The translations under genes and the position numbers were made by a program. A stretch of DNA of 64,000 bases, taken from NCBI GenBank assembly GCA_001465935.1, contig LNKV01000039.1:1-64000 (forward strand), read 5' to 3'. The first letter of the stretch is position 1; every line of letters starts with the position of its first letter. Below are positions 21,295 through 32,219 of this stretch, piece after piece. This DNA comes from Clarireedia homoeocarpa. Lineage: Eukaryota > Ascomycota > Leotiomycetes > Helotiales > Rutstroemiaceae. The notes under the pieces are model-generated. The model saw only the letters and a list, made by a program, of their open reading frames with translations. It searched no databases and had not been told where the DNA came from.

Positions 21295-24200
21295 ATGCGG
21301 ATCCTCTATTACCTTGGGGCTGCGGCGGAGGCTGCGGCGAACAAGCTAAGCACATCCCAATCTAACAGCAGCTTCTACCTCTTCAGAACCCCGCTATTCA
21401 TGCTATTCCTAGACATCTGCGTCCTGAACTATCCCGACCCCTTGGATCTCTATGCCTGGAGCTACAAGATTGTTCCAATCTACTTCTTCGCTGGTGTAAT
21501 TGATTTCGGAATCATGAAAATCGCGATGACGTTTTACGCCCCGTTGGCGCTCTGGCTAATGCCTAGAGTCGATCCGAACCAAGCTGGCCTGCTGCTCTCG
21601 AAGCTACAGAGCTCACGGTCAAGAGTCTTTCAGGGACTTCTTTTGATTAGCTTCCTATTGCGCGCATGGAAACTTGGTCTTGGAAATATCAATAGAACCT
21701 GCAATGTCCGTCACGTACTCACAAAATGGAGCGAGATGCGGAAATTGGCCATCCTGATTCTGGTTCTTTGTCCAGCCTTGTTCTGGGGCTGCGTTTCGGA
21801 ATTGGTCCTCAGCTGGGTCAAAGTGGAAAGGCCTTGGCTTTCACAGATATTCTGGATGCTTTTAAGTGGAGATTGGGAGACGGCCAGCCTGTATTCAGGC
21901 TTCTATTTTAGCAAGGGGAAAGATGTTCTTCAAAAGGAAAGCGCCGCGAGGCTCAATGAGACTTGGTCCGCTTTCAATCTGAGGGTTCTTAGGCTTTCCA
22001 CCTTTCAAGTTGCACTTGAGATGTTTGTTCGAAATTTTGCGTACATCGTATTGGGGCTGATCGTTACTGCGAGCCGGAATGCGCCGCGCATTGTGAGCTT
22101 TACTGGAGAGATTTTCGAGAGGCTCCGAGGCATCGGAATGTTCGAGAAGCTGGCCAAAATCGACAAAGCTGCTAGCAAGAAGAGAGATTATCTATTAATA
22201 ACAGCCGTTCGATATTTTCGCAGAAGAAAAGTCTCCTGGCAAAATTCTTTTTTGCCCAAGTACATTGCGTACTTGAGCAGGTGGTTCAACCTATACGTCA
22301 AGCCGGTCGTCTTTGGGGCAACGCTGTATATTGGTTCTTTTCTCGGTTTTCTCAGTACTGCTCTGCTGAAAATTCGATCGGCTATTCAAGCTTCCAGGGT
22401 CGGCCGTTACCTAAGAATGGGTGATTCAGGCACAATATTCAGCCCAATCCCTAGCCGCAGATTCAGATTGATTGAAGTCGAGCCGTCTCTATCTTCCGAC
22501 ACTGATATCAAATGCAACCTAGCTTGGCACAACCTCACCTCTGCCCCCTCATATACAGCCATATCCTATTTCTGGGGCTCATCCGAACTTACCTCCACCA
22601 TCATCCTCAATGGCAAAGAAACCAAATCTACTGCGTCAGCATACGCAGCACTGAAAGGTTTACGATCCAGATGGAGGAAAAAGCAGTACTGGATTGATGC
22701 CATCTGCATTGATCAAAATAGTGACACCGATAAAGGCGAGCAAATCTCCATCATGGCAGACATCTACAGAAATGCGAAGCAAGTCACGATCTGGCTGGGT
22801 CCAGAAGAGACTGGGGCACTTGCTTTGAGTCTAGTCAGACGTCTCTGGATCCGGACGAGATTGAGTGATGCAATGGGCTCTCTTACTTCTGGCTACTCAT
22901 TGGATGCTCCAAGCCCAGCTTGGGAAGCTTTCCGAAAATTACTGCAGAACCCTTGGTTTCACCGATCTTGGGTAGTTCAGGAGGTGATGTCCCGCAAAGT
23001 AATCGTTCAATATGGGGACGCAAAGCTGGATTGGACTGTGCTATCCCGATTCGCTATGGCAGTAGGGAAAGACATGCAAACCATGAACAGGATCGATGCT
23101 TTAACAGGTAACGATGATCACCCGTCATCCCAGTCGAGTTCTCTCAACCTCAAATACATCCGCATCATGGAAGATTTCCGATCAATGCAACCCCACCAAC
23201 TCTACGGCCTCAACCAAATCTCAAGCACTGATGACCACCTCTCCCTTCTCTTCTATCTAACCCGCATGTTCCGCTCAAATTGCCGCTTCCAAGCAACAAA
23301 TACCCAAGACAGAATATTTGCCCTACTCAACTTGTCTGGTCTCGCTTCCAATATAGAATTCAACACCCTGCTCGACACCGCCAACCTACTCGGTAACAAA
23401 ACACCCCAAAACACACCCGACTACAACCACCGCCTGGCAAAATTTTTCACCATCGCCGCCACCCACTTCCTCACCTCCGGTCCCCAAGATCGTCGCTTAG
23501 ATTTCCTCTCCCACGCTGGAATCTCTAATCTGTCCCAACTTCCAAACCTCCCATCCTGGGTCCCAGACTGGAGTCTTGAGCCCGCATCTAGCCCTCTCCT
23601 AGCATACGACGGGACCCTCGAGCTTCTGCAGCATCCGCGATTGAAAGGAATTCTCGAATCGGTCGCAGATTGGCAATCATACAACGAGATATCCTTCAGT
23701 GGACGGCCTCAACAACAGGCTGCTCTTGAAAAGCTCAACCAGATGTCTGCAGTTATGATAACTCAGACAATGTACCGCGCGACTAAAGACTCTCTGCCGA
23801 GTTTTACGGTTCATGGAGAAGAGGGTATTCTGGAGTTGAAAGGTGGGATTATCGATCGCCTTCACAGCGTCGGTGAGCCGTTCCCAGATTTGAATTTCGG
23901 TGTAGGAAGAAGTCATCACCAGGCTTTGCAAGGTCGGTATCTTGTGCCCATTATCGAGACGATAATAAAATGGTTCGCGCTGTCACAAACTGCACTCTCG
24001 CTCTCACACGCCTCGTCTTCCACTTCCATCGACACACAAACGCTATTGGCACACGCCATGCTCTTCGAGCGCATCATACTCGCCGACGTGTCCCATCCGG
24101 CGTTTGACTTCACTCTCCCGTCCTCACCTGTACGTCCTGCACCACAGGGAAAAGTGGGTTTCGCAACGCTGATCATGCCGTTGGCGAATGGGGAGATTCC

Positions 24201-24549
24201 GTTAGCGAGTGCGAAAAAGGAGGAATTGCAAAAGCTGGGGGAGTGGGTTGAGCATTTGGATGCCACATGTAGGGGACGGTATTTTGGGGTTACGGAGGCA
24301 GGGATGATGGGGTTGTTTCCGGTGGGTGGTAAGGTGGGGGATGAGGTAGCGTTGGTCTTTGGAATGGGGGTACCGGTTTTGGTGCGGATGGTAGAGCAAG
24401 ATAAGCAGGAAAAAGAGAAGGTGAATAAGAAGAATGCAGGAGAGAAGAGGCAGTTGCATGAGCTTATTGGGCCGGCTTATGTGCATGGGATTATGGACGG
24501 CGAAGGAATGGATGGAATGGACACGGCGGGAAGCATTCTGCTAAAGTAA
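21295..24549 (+). CDS. HET-domain protein with N-terminal membrane region
   Basis: A single exon from the first in-frame ATG encodes 1084 residues. The frame is open upstream to about 21199 without an ATG, so an unseen upstream exon is possible. The first 400 residues contain four or five hydrophobic helices (FRTPLFMLFLDICVL, VPIYFFAGVIDFGIMKIA, LAILILVLCPALFWGCV, VFGATLYIGSFLGFL). A HET domain follows: YTAISYFWGSS near 420, YWIDAICIDQ at 465-474, then MADIYRNAKQVTIWLG and FHRSWVVQEV. HET domains mediate heterokaryon-incompatibility-type cell death and resemble TIR folds. The C-terminal half is the usual HET companion region, ending in a Lys/Glu-rich stretch and Gly-rich tail. Membrane anchoring in front of HET is less common than a soluble arrangement. 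Confidence 0.8.
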   Translation: MRILYYLGAAAEAAANKLSTSQSNSSFYLFRTPLFMLFLDICVLNYPDPLDLYAWSYKIVPIYFFAGVIDFGIMKIAMTFYAPLALWLMPRVDPNQAGLLLSKLQSSRSRVFQGLLLISFLLRAWKLGLGNINRTCNVRHVLTKWSEMRKLAILILVLCPALFWGCVSELVLSWVKVERPWLSQIFWMLLSGDWETASLYSGFYFSKGKDVLQKESAARLNETWSAFNLRVLRLSTFQVALEMFVRNFAYIVLGLIVTASRNAPRIVSFTGEIFERLRGIGMFEKLAKIDKAASKKRDYLLITAVRYFRRRKVSWQNSFLPKYIAYLSRWFNLYVKPVVFGATLYIGSFLGFLSTALLKIRSAIQASRVGRYLRMGDSGTIFSPIPSRRFRLIEVEPSLSSDTDIKCNLAWHNLTSAPSYTAISYFWGSSELTSTIILNGKETKSTASAYAALKGLRSRWRKKQYWIDAICIDQNSDTDKGEQISIMADIYRNAKQVTIWLGPEETGALALSLVRRLWIRTRLSDAMGSLTSGYSLDAPSPAWEAFRKLLQNPWFHRSWVVQEVMSRKVIVQYGDAKLDWTVLSRFAMAVGKDMQTMNRIDALTGNDDHPSSQSSSLNLKYIRIMEDFRSMQPHQLYGLNQISSTDDHLSLLFYLTRMFRSNCRFQATNTQDRIFALLNLSGLASNIEFNTLLDTANLLGNKTPQNTPDYNHRLAKFFTIAATHFLTSGPQDRRLDFLSHAGISNLSQLPNLPSWVPDWSLEPASSPLLAYDGTLELLQHPRLKGILESVADWQSYNEISFSGRPQQQAALEKLNQMSAVMITQTMYRATKDSLPSFTVHGEEGILELKGGIIDRLHSVGEPFPDLNFGVGRSHHQALQGRYLVPIIETIIKWFALSQTALSLSHASSSTSIDTQTLLAHAMLFERIILADVSHPAFDFTLPSSPVRPAPQGKVGFATLIMPLANGEIPLASAKKEELQKLGEWVEHLDATCRGRYFGVTEAGMMGLFPVGGKVGDEVALVFGMGVPVLVRMVEQDKQEKEKVNKKNAGEKRQLHELIGPAYVHGIMDGEGMDGMDTAGSILLK

Positions 24550-25548
24550 AGATTAACTCACCAAATCTCATACACTACTGATGGATACTTATAAACGAAA
24601 CGCAATGAAAAGGAAAGGTACAATTCGCGGCATACTCCTTCGTGGTAGGATCAACAGAGCCTAGAACAGCACGACAGTCTCCTATGCAAATTACTCGAGA
24701 AATGTTGCTGCTTAGGCTCTATATCGAGAGAATTACACAAGCACCTGCAAGAGCGGGGGCGTGTCGAGGCAATGCCTTCGGTGTGAGTCTTTGCTGTTTT
24801 AAAGGCGTCGAGACCGTTTTGAAGGATGTGGTCGTCAAGTTGCCTGAAGGTTGATTTGATGGCGTTGTCCACCTTCTTGTTGTTCTTCGGGCTTCAGGTT
24901 CTGTAGAAGCGTCCTCCCTTCCTCATTTTCACAGTCGCCATGGCTCCCATAATTAGAATTTGGCAAGGGAACTAGATAAGTTTAGACCAAGAATTTTCTG
25001 CCCCCTTGTCTTTGCACCTTGTCTTTGCCCCTGTCTCTTAGGTGAGATCGTGTGAGAATGAGATCCATAATCATCTCCACAGTCATTGTATTCGATAAAT
25101 GAGGGTATTCCCAAATCGAGGAATGATCCACAAATGCCAGATATCTAATTCTTTTGTATTTGTAAGCTTATTTTGATCCTTGATACCGATTGATTCTACT
25201 GCCTATGAAATACAGTTGATAAGACGAGGAGAACCTCCTTGTGGTACAAATCATATCTCGCATCCGTTATTTGACTATTTTCTATCTCCGCGAAATCGAA
25301 ATTATTCAGAATATATCCCAGTCTACCACAGTATGTTCTACGCCTCTCTGACAGTTCACACAACCAAATCATTCCAAACGTCCTCTCCCATTCGACATCA
25401 TCATCAAGAGCCATCCTCACCTATAACTAAACTCATATACGGCGGCGTCTCTCTTTTCACTGTCCTGAACAACCGCTTGGAAGTCTAGTGCGTGAATAAT
25501 GACCCTTTGCTTTTTGAGGGGTACGACAATCCCAGAAATAGGTCGTCC

Positions 25549-26072
25549 TCAATCCACTGTATCCAGAAGTACTAAGAGCCTGGCGGCTCCTCTCATACCC
25601 ATTCCTCCCGATCTCTCCTTCATCCCTTCCTCTGACAAAATCTTCACTTCGTACGTATCTCTATACCCCCAGCTCAACATGATAACCTGCCAAACGACGA
25701 CATAGTAGAGAATACAGTCAATACCAACGCGGATAGCCTGTTCGATGACAAAGCATGAAAGAATGCGACCAAAGAGCGCCACGTGCACTGAATTATACTC
25801 TTGCTTGCTTCTCGTAACTTACTTCTATGGATTGGGTCAGGGATACAATTCGGTACAAGAAGATTGAATTTACTATAGCGCAGTTGTGGAGCACCATCGA
25901 CGAGAGCGTACAAGTACGCGCGCGTAGTTAGTCTGGCAAGTGTTAGAAATCGAGCCAAAGCAGGAGACGAAGAAGTTGTGCTGAATCCTGAATCCTGAAT
26001 CCTGAATCCCGTAGAACCCGCGAAAATGCGCAGTGGAGCCGAAGCGTGATTGCGTTGCATTGCTGCCGGCAA
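25549..26072 (-). CDS. Possible small membrane protein (weak)
   Basis: The minus strand reads RAYLYALVDGAPQLRYSKF and LVPNCIPDPIHR (about 25927-25823). After an intron-like GTAAGT..TTCAG it continues HVALFGRILSCFVIEQAIRVG and ILYYVVVWQVIMLSWGYRDTY, stopping at 25549. The sequence has the balance of a real fungal membrane protein with one or two hydrophobic segments. However, the implied intron is only 35 nt, and the 5' part runs through the CTGAATC tandem repeat. The start is unknown; 26072 is simply the first upstream ATG in frame. Treat as a candidate, possibly a pseudogene. Confidence 0.3.
25981..26008. repeat. 7-bp tandem repeat, four copies
   Basis: CTGAATC is repeated four times exactly. 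It lies inside the weak minus-strand candidate at 25549-26072; its unit is not a multiple of three, so copy-number change would shift that frame. Confidence 0.9.
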
Positions 26073-27859
26073 TCATCAGCGAGTAGATCGTCTGGGCACG
26101 AAGCTGCGGAACTTGACAGCTGAGTGTCACCAGAGAAGCGGTCCGCCTGACGACTATCATATGCACTCTCAATGGAGATAAAGCAAAGAGAGTGCTCGGT
26201 CTGAACGTATTGTGTTTTGTGAGAAAAGAGGAAAAGGCTGGATCAAACGAAATATCGACGATAGTTGTAGGTCGGAATGAAAGTATCTATCCAACTTGCT
26301 CCCTAACCATGCTAGTATGGTACTTTGTTGTGGGACGTTTGGCTGTCGCAATCCGTGAGCTTATTGTTAGACAGTGATGGGGGAAGCAGGGCGGCCCAAC
26401 GGAAGAAATATTGTGGGGAAATTTTGAAGTCGGCATGAAAAGTCCACAGTTCTTTGAGTCAATCCGATATACATTATATATTTCGCTTCGTATTCGTCTA
26501 TTTCATGCCCAAATTCGAATAACGAACAATCCTCTTAGTAAAGCCGTTGTCCGCTACCCCGTTATGATAGTAGAACAGACTGAACCAATACTGAGTTTGT
26601 CTGGAGCTTTCAGGGACTCCCAAGGATTCCTTGGGTCGGAGAAACCAGAGTCTGGCAAATTTCCAACATCTAAGTGCCCGTGTGTAGATCTACCAAAACC
26701 ACAGATAGAGATCTAAAGATGAATCAGAACTATCAAATTAAAAATTCTCCGAGCGAATGTCGGAGTGAACGACATCCTTCGAGTGAATAATTGATACCGC
26801 CTCGACAACTTATTTACACCACTTTATACGGGGTCTTTCCATCGACGAGGTGGTATTTTATATCGAGATATGTTTGCGGGTTCACATGACTTGCATCTTT
26901 GAATAGGAGTTCGTTGCAATTCTGAGCACCGAGGTATCTATCGAAGATGATCAGAGTATATTGTTTCACCGATAGACTCTGGATGCTCACCGTACAATGC
27001 CCGGGTGATGACTCAAGATTTTCAGTATCCCTATTTTCGATGTGAAACATGAGTTTTTAAACGCTTGATAAGCTAGAGCTACCGCGTCTGCGTCAATCCA
27101 ACAAATGGGATTTGACGACGATGCTAGGTTAATCCCATCTAACTTGACATGTAGAGCTTTGAAAGGGAATCATTATTGGAAGGTAAGCGCCATCCGTCGG
27201 GGAATCTAGTCTCCGAACCCTTTGCGCTAATCCATTTTCGAATAAAATTACCTGGCGAGCCACGTGCGAGCTAGCCAAGCCTTTTTTACCTTATTTTTTG
27301 CTAACCGACCACCCCTTCCCAAACACAAACACAACACAATCCATCTCCAATGCGCGGTCAACATTGCAACATCTGTGTCTCCCATGGGGTGCTTAGTCGC
27401 AACGCTTCCATCAAGCTTTTCAAATACCGAGTAGTATGATTAAAGTGCTTTTAGACCAATCAGATCAGACCGCATAGTCTATTATACACTTTTAGACCTT
27501 CCGTGATCGGTACCGCCCCACCAATCTCTCTGACGGTGAGATGTTAGTTATTAGTTCGGTTCTCGATACCACCATGGAAGTGTGGGTCTGGCTCCGGGGA
27601 AAGAATTTTTGATTCCCTTTTCCTGTCAAATTTTCTTTTACTATCACAATGTTAAACATCATTGGAATGTCGGAGTGGGTGGTTAATGCCCCAGCGGGTA
27701 GGGTTGAGTCGTGTCAGACTTCAAAATCTCATAGTTACGGATTTTGACTTCAGAGCCCATCTGAGGGACATAGCAGGCGTGGGGCTCTCAAAGCTAGTTT
27801 TTAGAATGTGACTGATTTTGGGCTCTTGGACATCTACATGAAAAGTTTCGAATTTAGAG

Positions 27860-27867
27860 TATATAAG
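27860..27867 (+). promoter_or_regulatory. TATA box for MFS gene 27925-29495
   Basis: TATATAAG lies about 60 bp upstream of the first ATG of the MFS gene. A pyrimidine-rich TATTTTTTTTTCTC stretch follows it, as is common near fungal transcription starts. Confidence 0.55.
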
Positions 27868-27924
27868 AAGACTTGTATCAACTCGTATTTTTTTTTTCTC
27901 AGCACTCTTGGTCACCACAATATT

Positions 27925-29495
27925 ATGATTATGGCAGTCATTGTAGAGAGCCGGGAGGCGAATGCCCAACCCGTCATGTATGAAGAAGCAACAGTCGCCA
28001 CCGACTATGACATGGAAAAGAACATCCACCAAAATACCCCAAACCATCATATTGTCGTTCAAGACAAAGAAATCACCTCCACCTCCACCTCCTTCGACGG
28101 CCTACCACCCACCCAAGAACTCAACGAGTCCGATTGCCATGACGAGATCACCTACCCGGAAGGTGGGACACGAGCCTGGCTCGTCGTCTTCGGCTCTTGG
28201 TGTGGCATGTTTGCCAGTTTCGGTATCTCCAACTCCCTCGGGTCATTCCAAGCATACATATCGGCCAACCAACTATCAGCATATTCCGAGTCGCAAGTCG
28301 GATGGATATTCTCTCTTTATGTATTCTTTACACTGTTTGGCGGGATCTACGTTGGTCCTATATTCGATGTGTATGGACCGAAATGGCTCCTCTTGATCGG
28401 ATGTACTATGAACATTATTATGATTTTCGTCATTGGATTTTGTGATAGTAAGTTTTAGAAGGTCCTTACTTGCGGCAATGCGGCAACGGGGAGAATATAG
28501 AAATGCTAACTTGACATGATTAGAATATTGGCAGTGGATGGTCGTATTCAGTGTCATTGGGGGAATCGCAAGCTCTCTCTCATTCACACCTTCAATTGCC
28601 GCTGTAGGGCATTGGTTCAACAAAAAGCGCGGCAATGCAACAGGCATAGCAGCCACTGGTGGCGCCTTCGGTGGAGTAATCTTCCCCCTACTCCTCGAAG
28701 ACATCATCCCCAAAATTGGGGTAAGTAAACATGCGGCCCCCTTTTCCCTTCATTCAACCCACTAACTCACCCATTAAATAGTTCGCCTGGGCCACCCGAG
28801 TAATAGGCTTTATCCTCCTCTTTACCTCCATCCTCGCCAACCTCCTCGTCCGCTCTCGCCTCCCCCCGCCCCGTACCACGCAATTTCCCCACCCGGACCT
28901 CCGCATTCTGACCAAACCTCCCTTCGCCTTCACCGTCCTCGGAGTCTATCTCCTCGAATGGGCCTTCTTCCAACCTATCACCTATATCACCTCCTACGCT
29001 CTACACGAAGGTTTTCCCTCTGCCTTATCCTATCAAGTTCTGCCTATCCTTAGCGCCGCTTCTGTATTCGGACGTTTTCTCCCCGGACTAATCTCCGATA
29101 AAATTGGTCGCTTTAATACTCTGCTCGTCGCTCTCTTTATTAGTATGTTCGGGGTTTTCGTCATCTGGCTTCCGTTCGGGAATACCTATCCGGGCCTCAT
29201 TATCTTCGCTATCGTTGTCGGTTTCGGTACTGGGAGTAACATTAGTTTAACACCTGTATGTGTGTCACAATTGTGCGATACGAAGGATTATGGGAGATAC
29301 TATGCGACTTGTTACTCGGTAGTAAGTTTTGGCTGTTTGACAGGTGTTCCGATTGGGGGAGCCTTGATCCAGGCGTGTGGAGGTGCGTACTGGGGGTTGA
29401 TTATTTTTACAGGTTGCTGTTATACTGCTAGTACGCTGGCTATGACGGCTGCGAGGGGATATGGCGGGGGATGGGGGTTGAAGATTGTTTTTTGA
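27925..29495 (+). CDS. MFS transporter, monocarboxylate-porter type
   Basis: Exons 27925-28447, 28524-28720 and 28782-29495 give 477 residues. A polar N-terminal tail of about 70 residues ends in YPEGGTRAWLVVFGSW, the typical entry to helix 1 of fungal MCT-like (MCH) transporters. GSFQAYISANQLSAYSESQVGWI, GPIFDVYGPKWLLLIG and GHWFNKKRGNATGIAATGGAFGG correspond to the conserved first-half motifs. ISDKIGRFNTL and the helices after it form the second half; about 12 membrane helices in all. Substrate cannot be deduced; family members move monocarboxylates or related solutes across the plasma membrane. The first ATG after the TATA box is 27925; another at 27931 has a better context and may be used. 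Both introns have canonical ends. Confidence 0.85.
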
Positions 29496-30093
29496 ATGTT
29501 TGCAGCGTGTTGTACATATGGTTGGATGTTTTTATTTTTCCTACGGGAACAATCTTTCTTGATAAGCGCCGTTCACGATGTTATGATTATTTATGGTATT
29601 TAGATAGGTGATGAAGAGATGATAGCGACTGCCTAATATCATTCTCATCCTACCCCTTTTTAGTTTGTGGTTCGTCCAAATATATCGACTGCCTGACGAC
29701 GACTACCCCGCATACCCAAGCACAATGCAATCGACCATAAGTTCTGCACAAAATTTCTTTCCACCAGGACAAAAGTCTTAGAATGCAAATATCTGCTTAA
29801 AACCCATGTTCGAATTGTACTTATACCTGACCGGGGACCCGTTTTGGTTCCTAGTAAATAAATAATAGATCAAGTTGTACATGTATTATAGTAGAATATA
29901 TTGATTAGATCTATTTAGTATTAAAAGATATTAATACTAGACCCTTTTCTCATCAAAATATCCTTCTTTTAAATTATACTATATAAGATACTTCAATTTC
30001 TTATACTTTATCTATTCAGTTCTTTCGATAAAATTTGCAACAGGTCTGCCTTTGCTTAGTGGTAAACCAGCTATTCCACCTGGTTATCCACCC
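29496..30093. other. Intergenic DNA
   Basis: This is the 3' flank of the MFS gene, then AT-rich sequence (about 29860-30030) up to the tail of the decayed transporter. Nothing else is recognised. Confidence 0.6.
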
Positions 30094-32075
30094 TTACACT
30101 ACCTCCTCTTTAGTAACCTCCGCAGCCTCTGTACCCGTTTCCATATTCTTGGGAGAAGCCTTCTTTCTTGTGTCATTCCAATCCATTCTCCACACAAATA
30201 GACTATAGGAATCAGCCATAGCAGCAACCAGGGAGAAGGCGCGATAGATACTATTAGCATAAGCCACCAAGACAATAGGAAGGTCGCTGGGTTGCACAAA
30301 GGCGCGGAAAGCCGTGGCACCAATATTTGTAATATCTCGAGCATTTACGGTCGGAGCTTGAATTCCAGCTGTGTTCCCAGGCTCGCTGCGAAAATGACCT
30401 GATGCAATAAAAGAGCAACAGCGGGAGCGAGCGACTGTGTAAGTACCATGAACACCATGACTAAAGGGAGCTCTTCTCCTATTGTAACAGCTTGGATAGT
30501 GATAGTGCCTATGAAGCGAGGTTTCATTAGAAGGAAAAATACAAAAAGGACACTAATCCAAGAAATGACGAACCACGTGCAGACCGGCCCCAGAACCAAT
30601 GCCACCGATGATCTGAAATCCGACCGATTTCCCAGTTGCACTCCCGGCTTGCAGTAAGAAGTATAATCCACTCGCGAAAGATGTGAAGATGGTGGGGAAA
30701 ATGGCTAAGGGAATCATATATTCGATTCTCAATACTAAAAAATATGTCAACACACGATTGAAAGGCCCCCCTGATCAAAGGCATTCGGCTTACTTATAGC
30801 ACCCGAGGATGGAGCAAGCCGAGGCAAGATAGCCGGCAAGAGGTAGATGACACTGAGCATTGGACTCGCGTTATTGATCGCCTACAAATATATTGGCAGG
30901 AAATAAATTCCTGCGTATACCGCTGTCATGAGATGTCCCTGATAAACACCTGATGCCCAGATAGGGGTCCGACCGCTCATAGAATGAGAGAGTAAAGCAT
31001 CGTCTCCCTTGTAGCAAGTCCAAAAAACCAAATAATGAAATTGGCAACGGAACCGCAGAAAAGACTAATAACTACTGAAGAATTCCAGAGGTTTTCCTTG
31101 CCACCGTATTGAAAAGCGATAAGAAGCTGAGAACCGCTGGAGCAAAAAGAAGAAATCCGATGAGATCCAGATGGTGATGTAAGTTTCGTAGGACGGACAA
31201 AGCAGGAGCTTAGGTTGTCTGATCTTGATTGCGCGGTAAGATGATAGAAATTACTGAGACGGTACCCGGTACCGACAGTGAGGATGATGTAAAAGCCTTC
31301 CTTTGTTCGCCTACTATAGAAAGGAGAATGTAGACGAGCGTGAGCCTACACTATAGCCAGTCAATATACGAGGTAAAGGCACCCCTGATGATTGGGCCTG
31401 CGACTAATCCTAGTTGACCGAGTAGTAGTGAGGGTAAGTTTCAACATTTACACGAGGTCTCTCCCAACCGAACTCATATCCCATATTTATGCCATGTAGA
31501 CCTACATATCGGCTCTAGTTAGCAGTTGTACTTGAGATAAAATTTATTATGTTGTTTCTATATACCTGCCCGCTTCTCTATAGAAACGTAGCTAGAGATA
31601 ATAGTGATTGCGCCGATGATAATCCCGGCCGCACAAAAACCCGCTATGGCACAACTAATTATCAGTATAGGTGAGGATACAGCGACTCCATATAGTAACG
31701 AGCCAACCCCGAAAACCCCGAAGAAGCCAAGAAAAGTCCACTGTTGTGTTTGATTTAATAAACGTAAGACCTTGAGGGTGATGTACTACCAACGTCGGTG
31801 CTGAAATAGGTGTAGATTCTCCCTGTTAAAAGCTGAGGAGCCGCACTTACTTTCGCATCAGTTTTGCAACGCCGAAGAGTATATACCGAAGTCAAAATCT
31901 CCCCTTGCCTCCCAAACTGATACGCGCTGGCATACCAGCCCGCGTCGAGAAGTGACTTAAAGGTGTCGGTGATACGACGGATGGCCCAAGAAACCGATGC
32001 CAGATAAGTGTTAGCCACAATATATCTCATTTCAACCCAAATCTTGCCAAAGTAACGTCCAGTGCACTCACGCAA
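30094..32075 (-). pseudogene. Decayed 14-TM (DHA2-type) MFS transporter
   Basis: Fragments in family order can be read on the minus strand in changing frames: AIRRITDTFKSLLDAGWYASAYQ (about 32000-31925); KWTFLGFFGVFGVGSLLYG to AGFCAAGIIIGAITIISSYV (about 31740-31570); LVAGPIIRGAFTSYIDWL (about 31410-31354); PTIFTSFASGLYFLLQAGSATGK (about 30700-30630); and GATAFRAFVQPSDLPIVLVAY (30320-30258) with a normal-looking tail. These match N- to C-terminal landmarks of fungal DHA2 drug/toxin efflux carriers, including the late GAT-R motif. A stop (31351-31353) follows DWL, and several frame changes cannot be explained by introns alone. It is best called a pseudogene, although the C-terminal 80 residues are still intact. 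Confidence 0.75.
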
Positions 32076-32137
32076 ATGTCTTCATTAATACGTACCTCTC
32101 CCCTTCTAGAAACTGTAATTTCTTATGTTGATCAGTA

Positions 32138-32219
32138 CTATCCCTCCCCATGAATAAAGGTTAATTTTTTCTACGTCTTGCCACATAAAAATTCAACCTT
32201 TATTCATGGGGGGAAATAG
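32138..32219. mobile_element. 82-bp foldback element with TA ends
   Basis: The two arms are about 30 nt each and complementary apart from a few mismatches (CCCCATGAATAAAGGTT at 32146-32162 against its inverted copy ending near 32211), with a short loop. A TA lies immediately outside each end (32136-32137 and 32220-32221). This is what remains of, or mimics, a mariner-type MITE reduced to its termini. In RNA it would form a strong hairpin. Confidence 0.65.

Larger units (their letters stand above)
24550..27924. other. Gene-poor region
   Basis: No strong gene is seen in these 3.4 kb apart from a weak two-exon candidate on the minus strand (25549-26072). The overlapping small frames lack domains. 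The last 600 bp include promoter sequence of the MFS gene, with a TATA box at 27860. Confidence 0.5.

Noticed and set aside
30045..30100. tRNA-like string TTAGTGGTAAACC
   Set aside because: It resembles a D-arm, but no matching acceptor stem, anticodon loop or T-arm could be built around it.
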